Shown one piece after another: positions 1 to 9,439 of a stretch of 64,000 nucleotides of DNA. The stretch's first letter is position 1. Every line of letters begins with the position of its first letter. The stretch is taken from contig JALGPY010000070.1 in the NCBI GenBank assembly GCA_023055425.1, positions 482,197-546,196 on the forward strand, in the 5' to 3' direction. Both the position numbers and the translations under genes were made by a program. The notes below the pieces were generated by a model. It was not told the DNA's origin. It saw nothing but the letters and a program-made list of their open reading frames with translations, and searched no databases. This stretch comes from Linanthus parryae. Taxonomy: Eukaryota; Streptophyta; Magnoliopsida; Ericales; Polemoniaceae.

Positions 1-129
1 TCTGTCTCTCTCTCATACAGTTAACATTGCCTTACTCTCTCCCTACACACACTCTACTCTTCATGTGTTCTTCTTATCCCCTGTTCTTGGTGTACGTTGA
101 ATCTTCTCTAAAGGATTCTCCCGTACACA
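1..129 (+). mobile_element. 3' end of an LTR related to the Tat LTR at 23367-23993
   Basis: The stretch resembles the last ~130 bases of the Tat LTR seen twice further on: the CTGTCTCTCTCTC block, the CCTTACTCTCTCCCTACACA block and a terminal TACACA are shared, with many differences between. It ends at about 129, and copia pol reading (minus strand) resumes immediately at 130. It is therefore probably the end of a second, more diverged element inserted in the copia pol gene, with its body outside the window. Orientation is inferred from the match to the plus-strand Tat LTR. Confidence 0.6.
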
Positions 130-1516
130 CCAAGCTTCCTGTGCCAAAGCTTTGAATCCTCTTTCAAGGCCTTGAGGCACTTCAAACTATCACCTGCAAC
201 TTTGTTAGTCTGAAAAGTATAAACATTGTTTGATCTAGAGGCTGTGAGAATGCATTTGCCCGATTTCTCATTTTGCACAACACATCTCTCTTTATCAAAG
301 ATAACCTTATTGCCATTATCACAAAGCTAAGAAACACTAAGCAAGTTATATTTCAAACCATCAACTAGATACACATCAGAAATAGAGTTTTCAGAATTTG
401 TACCAACTTTACCAATACCAAGAATATTGCATTTGCCTTTGTCACCAAGTGTAATTGAACCTTCTGATTGCTCCTTTAGTTCTGAGAATAGAGATCTCTT
501 TCCACTCATGTGTCTTGAGCAACCACTGTCCATAAACCATTTTTGTTCTTTGGTGACACCCTGCAAACACCAATCACTGTCTTACCCAGCTGTTAGACAT
601 AGTGTGGAATTTGGATTCATATTCAGGATCAACCGTGTTAGGTGGTCTAACCCCTTTAGGAACCCAAATCTGTTTGACTTGTCATTTGAGTTGAAATGGA
701 AAAATGTTCCTCATTATGTGAGGGTCTCTTCTTCTGAAAGGACAAGTCATTTTAACATGACCAATTTTGCAGCAGTAATGACATTTAGGAGAGGTTTTGT
801 TTCCAGCTTTCACAAATATGGTATTGTTCTTTCTTGGAAAATTTGGATTGGTCCAATACCAGCTTTGTGAACAGACTGTGAACTTCCTCCAAGAATCAAG
901 TTCAACTTGTGTTCTGATCCAGCAAGCTTAACTTTTACCAATTTAGATTCTTGAATTTTCTCAGTAAGAGCAGTCTTTTGTTTATCTAATTCATCAACTT
1001 GATGTTTTAGATTAATAAGGTTGTTACTCATCAAAGAGTTCTCAGTGACTATTTCCTTGACTTGTGTTTTCAAGGCTTTGAAACTGGTTTCCAAGGCCTT
1101 GAAATCACTGTCATTTTTCTTCTGAGAGATTTAAGATTCTAATTTAGACAAACAAGTTGTAAGTTCTCTTTTGCTTGCTCATGAACTTTTTATTTCAAAA
1201 AGTCTGATCACTTTCAGATAATCTTCTTCATTTAAAAACATTGTTCTGAGATAATCTGAAAGAGCATCTTTTGGTTTTGAAATCTGACAGTTTACCATTA
1301 TCTCGATGTTCTTCTCAGAACTTTCATCATTCTTGGCCATGAAGCATAGGTTGGCATGTTCTTCTTCAGATTCTGATTCACTTGAGCTATCTGAATCACT
1401 CTATGAAGCTATCATATCTTTCTTTCTTCTATCGTGGTCTTTCTTTTCAAAGCTCTTGCTTTTCTTGGGTGGACAATCTCTTATCAAATGTCCTACATCA
1501 CCACATTCAAAGCAGT
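130..1516 (-). pseudogene. copia Gag C-terminus, protease and pre-integrase start, broken frames
   Basis: Several short minus-strand frames belong together. First comes the CCHC knuckle CFECGDVGHLIRDC. Then there is an acidic Ser/Glu stretch and a coiled-coil-like segment (about 810-1100). A second knuckle, CHYCCKIGHVKMTC, lies at about 745-800. The aspartic protease motif FMDSGCSRHMSG (about 500-540) has the DSG catalytic triplet intact. The remainder reads LKYNLLSVS and then the gag-pre-integrase pattern up to base 130. Stops and frame changes show it is dead. Confidence 0.75.
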
Positions 1517-2428
1517 TCATGACCTTTGATTTATTTTGTGAAGAGACTTACCTTTGTAATCCTTGCTACTAGATGGTCTATGTCTTTCTCTGTTGAAGTC
1601 TTTGTTCCCAAAGTTTTTCTTCATTTTGAGAATCCTTGTCAAGGCTTTGGAAATCAAAGAAAATGGATCTTCATCATCACCATCTTCAGTTTCAAGGCTT
1701 TGAGTTCTCTCATTCTCTTTGGCTTTGAGAGGTAAGTTCTTGACACTTTCTGGGAGCTCTCCATCAGCTTCATTCATAGATATTTCATGTGTCAGAAGCT
1801 TCCCTTGTAGGTCATCAAGTTGTAGAGTTGAGAGATTCTGAGCTTCTTCAATAGTTGTGGTCTTTGGTTCCCACTTTGCCTTCGGAAGACATCTTAGAAT
1901 CTTCCTCACCTTTTCTTCATTGGAAAAATGTTTTCCCAGTGAATCAAGGTTGTTAACAATGTCTCTGAACCTCTTGAACATGTCTCTGATAGATTCATCT
2001 GCATTCATCTTAAACAGCTCATATTGCCTGAGATAGATGTTGATCTTGGTTTGCTTGACTTGAGTGGTTCCTTCAAAAGTTACCACAAGCTTATCCCAGA
2101 TTTCTTTGGCAGTAGTGCAGCCTGAAATCCTGTTGAATTCAATTGTACTCAAGGCACAATGTAAGATGTTAATAGCTTTGTAATTCTTAGAAAATTGTTC
2201 TAATTCAGAAGAAGAGAGTGATTCTTCAGATTTTGGAGTTATGATCCCATCTTTCTCTGCAAAGAAAGTGTGAGGTCCATTTTGAATGATGCTCCACAGT
2301 TTCATGTCTTGATCAATGATGAACATTTTCATCAATCTTTTCCAGTGAGAAAAATTTTCTCCACAAATTAGAGGAGGTCTGTTAGCAGCTCTTCCTTGTG
2401 AGAAACCACCATCACCTGCAGTACTCAT
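1517..2428 (-). pseudogene. copia Gag (UBN2-type), frameshifted at its C-terminus
   Basis: The start is the ATG at 2428 (MSTAGDGG...). A longer reading begins inside the primer-binding region and is unlikely to be used. The protein has the usual copia Gag pattern: an N-terminal segment with a WKRLMKMFI-type motif, then EIWDKLVVTFEGT and a helical LRCLPKAKWEPK region, typical of the UBN2/DUF4219 family that forms the virus-like particle. The frame ends at 1517. About one base out of frame, the zinc knuckle CFECGDVGHLIRDC (about 1452-1512) follows, so a single-base frameshift separates the two. Confidence 0.8.
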
Positions 2429-2460
2429 GATCACCAGATAGTTAAATCTATACGCTGATA

Positions 2461-2475
2461 GAAGCTCTGATACCA
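2461..2475 (-). other. primer-binding site of the copia element (initiator tRNA-Met)
   Basis: On the minus strand this reads TGGTATCAGAGCTTC. Its first 12 bases match the complement of the plant initiator tRNA-Met 3' end. It lies a few bases inside the LTR end at 2482, as expected for a copia 5' LTR and PBS. Confidence 0.8.
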
Positions 2476-2481
2476 ATTGAG

Positions 2482-2533
2482 TGTGCAGATGGTAAAGCAG
2501 CTAAGATACTCTAGAAAGGGGGGGGTCGAATAT
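2482..2533 (-). repeat. copia LTR, inner 52 bases (rest is at 27311-28514)
   Basis: In plus orientation the LTR begins TGTGCAG at 2482. It is interrupted after AATAT (2529-2533) by the chromovirus and resumes at 27311 after the duplicated AATAT. The far end at 28514 reads TTGCACA, so the joined LTR has inverted ends TGTGCA/TGCACA. Total length without the insertion is about 1.26 kb. A similar LTR starts at 63719. Confidence 0.75.
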
Positions 2534-2714
2534 TGTAATACCCCGTTTTTATAAGGGGTAATAAGTGACTTTTCGTATAGTTTATATGTTAATTATATAG
2601 CGAAAGGGGAAGTAGTTGTCATTCCATATAGTATTTGCTAGTCAAGTTTGGGGGTAGAAATTGTAGTTTGAAGAAGCTATAAATCCTAGTGAGCAATTTG
2701 ATATAAGGTAATTA

Positions 2715-2803
<89 letters not shown>

Positions 2804-4611
2804 GAGAAGGAACAGACCCCTATACGGGGTGAGACTCCCAAAGCCCTCTTCTCTTCTTCCCCTTCTTCATATACAGCTCCTCCTCCTCCTTCTGCTCACC
2901 CCCATCACCCGACACCACCCCCAACGCCAGCACCATCCCCGACACCACCATCCCACCCTCCATCTCTCCCTCTCTGCCTCCTTCTCCCTGGTCGAACAGA
3001 AAAGAGAGAGAACCAGCAGCAGCAGCAGTGGCCTTCGGCCACTGCAACAACCGCCGCCGGAAAAACCCGACGGGAAAATCTACGCCGCCATCACCACCTC
3101 CATCTCCACAGCCTCCATCACGACCTCGCTCTCCCTCTATCTCTCTCCCTCTCCCCTGTTTTGCCCAACGAAAAGCAGAGGAAGCAGCAGCAGCGGCAAA
3201 GCCGCTGCCTCCCCCGTCAGCAACGGAACCACCATCACCACCTCCTCCACCATCTACTATTTGTCTCTCCCCTCAGTCTCCCTCCTCTCCTCTCTTCCTC
3301 GCGACCAAGAGAGGATCTCAGCAGCAGAAACAACAACTTCGTCGAGTCACCGCCGCAAATCGCCGGACCTCCATTTTTGCCGGCGAAGCTCCGGGCCCGG
3401 CAAAATTAGCAACACCCAGCCCTTAGGATTTCTTCCCATCGCCTCTGGGAGGTACGAGGAGACACGCAGCACGCTCGAACCTAGCCCAGGTCGCCGGAAT
3501 CATCACAAGCAAACATCACCGCCGACCCATTCGACGGCAAGCTCGAATTGGTCCGTTTCTCGACCGTTTTCAGAAATTTTCGGCTTGGGTGACGAATTTG
3601 TAGACGAGGGATACGTCTACCCGTAAGAGCTTACGCGCTATTTGTCGTGTTATTGAGGTAAGTAGACATGTCAAGCCTAGCGTGCCCTAGCTTCTTTCGT
3701 GTCGAAATATGATTTTATATCTGTCTCAAAATGTGTTTTTATGACTTACATGCTTTACATGAGATTGCTTACGTTTTGAGATCAATGTTTTGAGAATGTC
3801 ACACAAGAATAATAATAATTCGTTAATAACGTAAAGCGAAAAGAGTTGTGCGGGGATCAATATATTATAGATAGATTGTCGTGTTGACTTCGGTCACTCG
3901 ACCAAGTATTATTTTAACCCGGTCGCAACCTGCCGGGTGTCTCCATGTACTTACCTCTCTGGCCGCAAGAAGTCTTAGGGGGGTGCCGGCACTTATGGTC
4001 ATGGTAGCTAGTGAAAGGATAGATCTTCCCCGTATCAACAAATTATTAATATGAAGCTCTTTGAGAAGGAGATATTTATGAAAGAAAAGAAGAGATAGAT
4101 TGGGAATAATATTCCCCGTTTGAGACACAAGAGAAGGATTGATATACAAGATAAGAAGAAAGAGAATTTCATACGTGTTTCAGTATTCGTACTTTATTCT
4201 TCAAGGATTTATTCAGTGATTGTTCATTCCCATTTATGATTGTTTTTGAAAGAATATACCTCATAATCTGTTTACAAGCTTGGGTGTTTACTTACTCAGC
4301 ATTTCATTGCTGACTTTAGAAAAACTGCGGTTCCTGTTTTATTCCCACCGCAGGTCTAGACGAAGACGGTTTGGCTTAGATGGGGAAAACGCGGTCTCAC
4401 CTAGTAATTATCAGCACTTCTAGTAATTCGGACTCTTAGACGGTTTGCATCTTTTGTGTAATAATATTTTAAGACAATGTTTGAGACAGTTGGACTATGT
4501 AATGTATAATTATGACAGCGTTTGTTCTTGATTTCCGCCACTTCATTTTGAGTAGCACCCTCCCAGGCTCTCCGGTCCGGAACGGAAAGTTTGGGAACGA
4601 GGGGTGTTACA
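2534..4611 (+). repeat. chromovirus 5' LTR (2,078 bp)
   Basis: It starts TGTAATACCCC and ends GGTGTTACA, giving TG...CA ends. It is a near-perfect direct repeat of 25253-27305. It contains a TAA microsatellite (about 2715-2800) and a C/T-rich transcribed-looking segment (about 2830-3430). That segment produces long but meaningless open frames. Confidence 0.95.
2715..2800. repeat. (TAA)n microsatellite in the 5' LTR
   Basis: This is an uninterrupted run of TAA units. The copy in the 3' LTR (about 25434-25496) is shorter by roughly eight units. That difference accounts for nearly all of the length difference between the two LTRs. Confidence 0.9.
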
Positions 4612-4613
4612 GG

Positions 4614-4625
4614 TGGTATCAGAGC
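4614..4625 (+). other. primer-binding site of the chromovirus (initiator tRNA-Met)
   Basis: TGGTATCAGAGC lies two bases after the 5' LTR end at 4611. This is the usual tRNA-Met site of plant chromoviruses. The leader between here and the gag ATG at 5107 holds nothing else I recognise. Confidence 0.9.
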
Positions 4626-5106
4626 GGGCTGTCCAAAAAGGGAAACTAAAACCTGTAGGGCAACCCTAAAACAAATTAGGAGAAATAATCAAAATTGGAC
4701 AAGCCGATTGGGTTATGGGTAGTCTAAGTTCCGGTCTTAATGGTCCCACCCACCCACATCCTTTTCGTCAGTCACGAGACACGTTATGTGCTTAACAGTG
4801 CTTGGTGATATTAGTTGTGATGATCTTATTGCTATATGTGAGATATCATTTGCTCCCGAACGAAGGAAAGAGTTATGTATTCTAGAAGTTTGCCTCAGAA
4901 AGGGCAGTTATACATTGAGAAAATTTATAAGTATGACTATGAATTACTAGATGTTGCACGTCTTAATTCCTATGTGATAGATGATGTTTTAAGTGTGAAA
5001 TTCGCGTTACATGAACTGCTAAGCATGTAATTCATGAGATGATTCATTTTTATTTTCGAGCCCATAATAGATTAAGAAATAATACAATAAGTGATAGTGT
5101 AGGGGT

Positions 5107-6050
5107 ATGACTGATAGACCACTGCGCTACTACACCAGGAGGGTCCGGCAAGAACAGATGGCAGAAAACAACAACAACAACATGGAGCAATTCTTTGCTC
5201 AAATGGCTCAAATGATGGGCAATGGAGCTCGGGCAGGAGTTAACTGGGCCAAGCAAGTGGCAGACATGAAACCGCCAAGTTTCATGGGAAATGAAGACCC
5301 TGTTGAATTGGAAGACTGGATCATGGAGATGGACAAGATTCTTGAGAATGTGGAATGCCCTGAGGATCGAAAAGTCAACTGTGCCGTGTTCTATCTGAAG
5401 AGCGAGGCGAATCTCTGGTGGAGGAATGCTCGAGAAACCCTCTTGGCACAGCCCAACTTCAATTGGGAATCCCTCCAGGCTGCCCTCAGATCCCGCTTTT
5501 ATCCTTGTCATGTAAAAAGGAGTAAGCAACACGAATTTCAGAACCTGGAGCAAGGAAGTGACTCGGTAACTGAGTACTTTCGGAAATTTACAGAGCTGAT
5601 GCGGTTTGCGGGAAACACGATTCCTGATGAAGAGTCCAAAGTTTCAAAATTCATCTCTGGACTGCACGAGCAGCTGCAAACGTCTCTGCTGAGCAGATTA
5701 TCCAACCCTTCATGAAGTCTATGATAGAGCCGCTGATATCTGGCGAGTCCAAGCAGTCCAAGAGGAAAAACGCAAGAAGCGCAAGCTAGAGGAGGCAAGA
5801 GGAAGTAACAACAACGTCGCGAAAGGGAACCAGAGGATCAGGCCCAACAACGGAGGAGGTAACCGGGGGGCGGTATCATGGGAATCACCAAAATCCTAGA
5901 ACTCAGCAAGTTCGTCGCCATTTCTGTAAGAAGTGCCCAAGAAACCACCCAGGAACCGATTGTGAAGGAAACATAGTCACCTGCAACAACTGTGGTAGGA
6001 GGGGACATCGAGCCTATGAATGCCGATCACCACCAGCAGGGAACCATCAA
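5107..6050 (+). pseudogene. chromovirus Gag with two zinc knuckles, frameshifted
   Basis: From the ATG at 5107 the frame runs 202 codons. It includes a retrotransposon gag domain (about residues 50-190; LEDWIMEMDKIL, WWRNARETL, FRKFTELMRFAGN). It stops at 5713-5715. The expected continuation (EVYDRAADIWRVQ...) lies in another frame just downstream. A further shift brings the two knuckles [13 protein letters not shown] and [14 protein letters not shown] (about 5925-6030) into the frame of pol. At least two frameshifts therefore break this structural protein. The Asn/Gln-rich stretch that follows (about 6060-6350) links to the protease. Confidence 0.85.
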
Positions 6051-8772
6051 GTGAAGCAAGGAGGAACCTTCCCGAGAGTGCAACAGAACAACTACCAGGG
6101 GAATCGCCAGCAAAATGGGAACAATTTCAGGTATAACCAGCAGTATGGAAACCAGCAACCAGCTAACCTACAGATTGGGTATGGGAACTTTGGAAACCAT
6201 CAGAACAATGTCGGAAATGGCTATGGAAGGCAGCCAAACTACAACCAGGGGAATGCCAGACAGAATGGAGGCCAGAACCGCAACAACAATGGTGGAGCTG
6301 CAGTCAACAACAATGCAGCAGGAGGAGCTGAAAACCAGAATGCCAATGTCGGAAGGATTGTTGTCATAACAAAGACTGAGGCAGAAGCTGCTCATGGAGT
6401 TGCCACTGGTACATTTCTTATCCACGAGCAACCATCATTTATATTATTTGATTCTTGTGCATCTTACTCGTTCATATCATCATCATTTGTTGAGAAACTG
6501 GGTTTGAATAAGTCATCCACCATATCCATCCCCGTAGCAATCCCTACTGGCTTAATAACAGTATGTGACACCTTATTTGAAGGAGTTGAGCTAAAAATCC
6601 TATCAAGTATCCTGCCTGCCAACCTGATAAAGTTCGACCTTGGGGGTATAGATGTTATTCTAGGGATGGATTGGCTCGGGATGTATCGAGCAGTTATTGA
6701 CTGCTATGACCAGAAATTTCGGCTGAAAGGACCTAAGGGGGAGAAGATCACCTATCGTGGTATCACAAGGGAGCCTCGCATTAGACTAGTGTCAGCCTTG
6801 ACTATAGTCAACCAAGTGAAGAAGGGAAACCCTGCCTACCTGTGCTACATCCAGGACGTATCCAAGAAGGAAAATCTACTGGAGGAGATACCTGTCGCAA
6901 GGGAATTTCCCGATGTCTTTCCAGACGAGATTCCAGGAATGCCACCCAAACGAGAAGTGGAGTTTACCCTCGACTTAGTAACTGGAACCGCTCTTATCTC
7001 GAAGGCACCGTATCGGATGGCACCAGCAGAATTAAAGGAGCTCAAGGATCAGCTGCAAGAACTCCTACAGAAAGGGTACATACGACCAAGTGTGTCACCC
7101 TGGGGAGCACCAGTGCTTTTCGTGAAGAAGAAAGATGGGAGCCTGAGGCTATGCATCGATTATCGAGAATTAAACAGCGTGACCATCAAGAACAAGTATC
7201 CTCTACCCCGGATTGACGATCTGTTCGATCAACTACAGGGGGCCAGTGTCTTCTCCAGGATTGATCTAAGGTCAGGGTATCATCAGCTTCAGGTAGCCGA
7301 AAAGGATATTCCAAAGACTGCCTTCAGATCCAGATATGGCCATTATGAGTTTACTGTGATGCCATTTGGTCTGACCAATGCACCTGCAGTGTTTATGGAT
7401 TGGATGAACCGGGTGATGAGGCCATTTCTGGATCAATTCGTAATAGTCTTTATCGATGACATCCTTGTGTACTCGAGGAGCGAGGAGGATCACGAGGAAC
7501 ATCTGAGAGAGGTGCTGCAAACTCTGAGACAAGAACAATTGTATGCCAAGCTGTCTAAATGCGAATTCTGGTTGGATCGTGTTCCATTCTTGGGTCACAT
7601 CATTTCAAAGGAGGGAATATCAGTGGACCCAGGAAAGATCTCAGCAGTTAAGGACTGGCCAACACCGAAGAACGTGTCTGAAATAAGGAGTTTCCTTGGC
7701 TTAGCGGGTTACTACCGGCGCTTTGTGAAGGACTTCTCCAAGATTGCCAGACCACTGACTGCGCTAACAAAGAAAGCGGTGAAGTATCAGTAGGATGATA
7801 GCTGGGAAGAAGCATTTCAAACTCTAAAAGAGAAGCTGACTACGGCACCAGTGCTGGCTCTACCAAACAACTCTGGTGAGTTTGAAGTATACAGTGATGC
7901 ATCGAAGAAAGGGCTAGGGTGCGTGCTTATGCAAGACAGAAGGGTAATTGCCTATGCCTCAAGGCAATTGAAACCCCACGAGGAGAACTATGCCACACAT
8001 GACTTGGAGTTAGCAGCAATAGTTTTCGCGCTAAAGATATGGAGACATCATCTGTACGGGGCTGTTTGCAAGCTCTATACGGACCATAGAAGCCTGAAGT
8101 ATATCTTCACCCAGAAGGAGCTAAACAACAGACAACGAAGATGGCTAGAGATTATCAAGGACTATGACTTGCGTATTCAGTACCACGAAGGGAAGGCAAA
8201 TGTGGTTGCCGATGCGTTAAGTCGGAAGTCGAGCCATGCGGTGAATACCATGATAGCCTTGCCAAGATGGCTATGTCGCGAGTTCGAGAAGCTCGAAATT
8301 GAAGTGGTAGAACAAGGAACAGTACAGGGCCTACTTGGAAGCATGACAGTTGTACCAGACTTATTTGAAGAAATAAGAAGCAGTCAAGCCAGAGACATCA
8401 AGCTCGAAAGGATCAGGAAGAAGATTGCAGCAAGAGAAGCCAAGGACTTCAAGATTCATGACGATGGGAGCATTCGCTACAAGAGAAGGTGGTGTGTACC
8501 GCTAAATTGCACAGAAACTAAGGAGAAGTTAATGTGCGAGGCGCACAACACGCCTTATTTTGTTCATCCTGGGGGCGACAAACTCTACAAGGATCTGAAG
8601 AAGACGTTTTGGTGGCCTAACATGAAGAAGGAGGTTGCAGAATTTGTAGCCCGATGTTTGACCTGTCAGAAGGTAAAGTTCGAGCACAAGAGAATGGGAG
8701 GCTTAGTTCAGCCACTGGATGTCCCAGTTTGGAAATGGGATTCCATCTCGATGGATTTCGTGACTGCCCTGC
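6051..8772 (+). pseudogene. chromovirus Pol part 1: PR, RT, RNase H and integrase N-terminus
   Basis: Domain order on one frame is as follows. The protease is at about 6440-6700, where the active-site triplet reads DSC instead of DSG. Reverse transcriptase runs about 7050-7600, with FIDD at 7449-7460 intact. RNase H lies at about 7860-8230 ([30 protein letters not shown]). Then comes the integrase HHCC zinc region (about 8540-8680). A TAG at 7791-7793 falls where this family has Trp in a W-D-D pattern. The frame runs to the D-F-V-T of the integrase core and is cut by the Tat insertion at 8773. It continues at 23999 in the correct frame once the insertion and one TSD copy are removed. Confidence 0.9.
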
Positions 8773-9399
8773 TGTAGATAGTGCTTTCTGAGCTGACAGA
8801 TCTTGGCCACGTGGCAACCATCCAGCACACCATAATGTGCTCCACACACACTGGATCACCAGCCGAGCTGATCCATGTGGGGGCTGCGAGACAGAGCCCT
8901 CGCATACCACTGCACGGGACTTGTAGGGACTTTGTGGTTTGGAGGCTAGAGTAAGCCCTGTCGCGTGCGAGCCAAGCCCGCACGCGACCTTTAGTAACTG
9001 TTTTGAGAGATTTATGGCACGAGCTCCATAAACCCGGTCAATCCGGTCAAACCCGGTCAACCTCGTAACGGTTCCGGTATTCGCGCACCACGTGCTGTAA
9101 CGGTCCCTATATACTCGGACGAACGTGCCGTTATGGTTAAGCTAATTAAGCCGCCATCAATGGGCGCATTAACCACACTACAACGGCCATGTTCTCTGCT
9201 ATATATAGGACGTTACCCTTTCCATACAAAGAAGAACACACTGGCCATACGCGGAAGCTCTGCCAAACCTCTGTCTCTCTCTCAGACATTGCTACTGCCT
9301 TACTCTCTCCCTACACACAACCCCACTCTTCCAGTGCGATCCCTGATCCACTACATACGGTGTACACGGAGGTCTCCCCGCCGGAATCTCTTGTGCACA
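8773..9399 (+). repeat. Tat 5' LTR (627 bp)
   Basis: It starts TGTAGATAGTGC and ends CTTGTGCACA, and matches 23367-23993. The only differences I saw are single bases (for example in CCATAATGTG/CCATAACGTG and TTCCAGTGCG/TTCCTGTGCG). A TATATATAGG-like stretch near 9200-9210 could be its promoter TATA box. Confidence 0.95.
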
Positions 9400-9402
9400 T
9401 TT

Positions 9403-9420
9403 TGGTGAACCCGACGTGAA
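9403..9420 (+). other. primer-binding site of the Tat element (tRNA-Trp type)
   Basis: TGGTGAACCCGACGTGAA begins three bases after the LTR end. It is the reverse complement of the acceptor/T-arm end I recall for plant tRNA-Trp, over all 18 bases. A comparison with a plant tRNA set would settle the isoacceptor. Confidence 0.65.
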
Positions 9421-9439
9421 CTTACCAACAAAAGCAACC

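Larger units (their letters stand above)
130..2475 (-). mobile_element. Ty1/copia retrotransposon, 5' internal part (gag and start of pol), decayed
   Basis: Read on the minus strand, this holds a primer-binding site (2461-2475), a copia Gag, two zinc knuckles, the protease active site and the start of the gag-pre-integrase region (a WHRKLG-type motif near 135-150). Frames are broken several times. The element's LTR lies to the right but is split by the chromovirus insertion at 2533/2534 and continues at 27311-28514. The left side is cut at 129/130 by another LTR. RT, RNase H and the second LTR are not in the window. Confidence 0.85.

Noticed and set aside
2829..3626. Long Pro/Ser/His-rich open frames in the chromovirus LTRs (also 25525-26320)
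   Set aside because: They lie wholly within LTRs in a C/T-rich tract with low complexity, occur in several frames and both strands, and are altered by indels between the two LTRs. They look like compositional artefacts.
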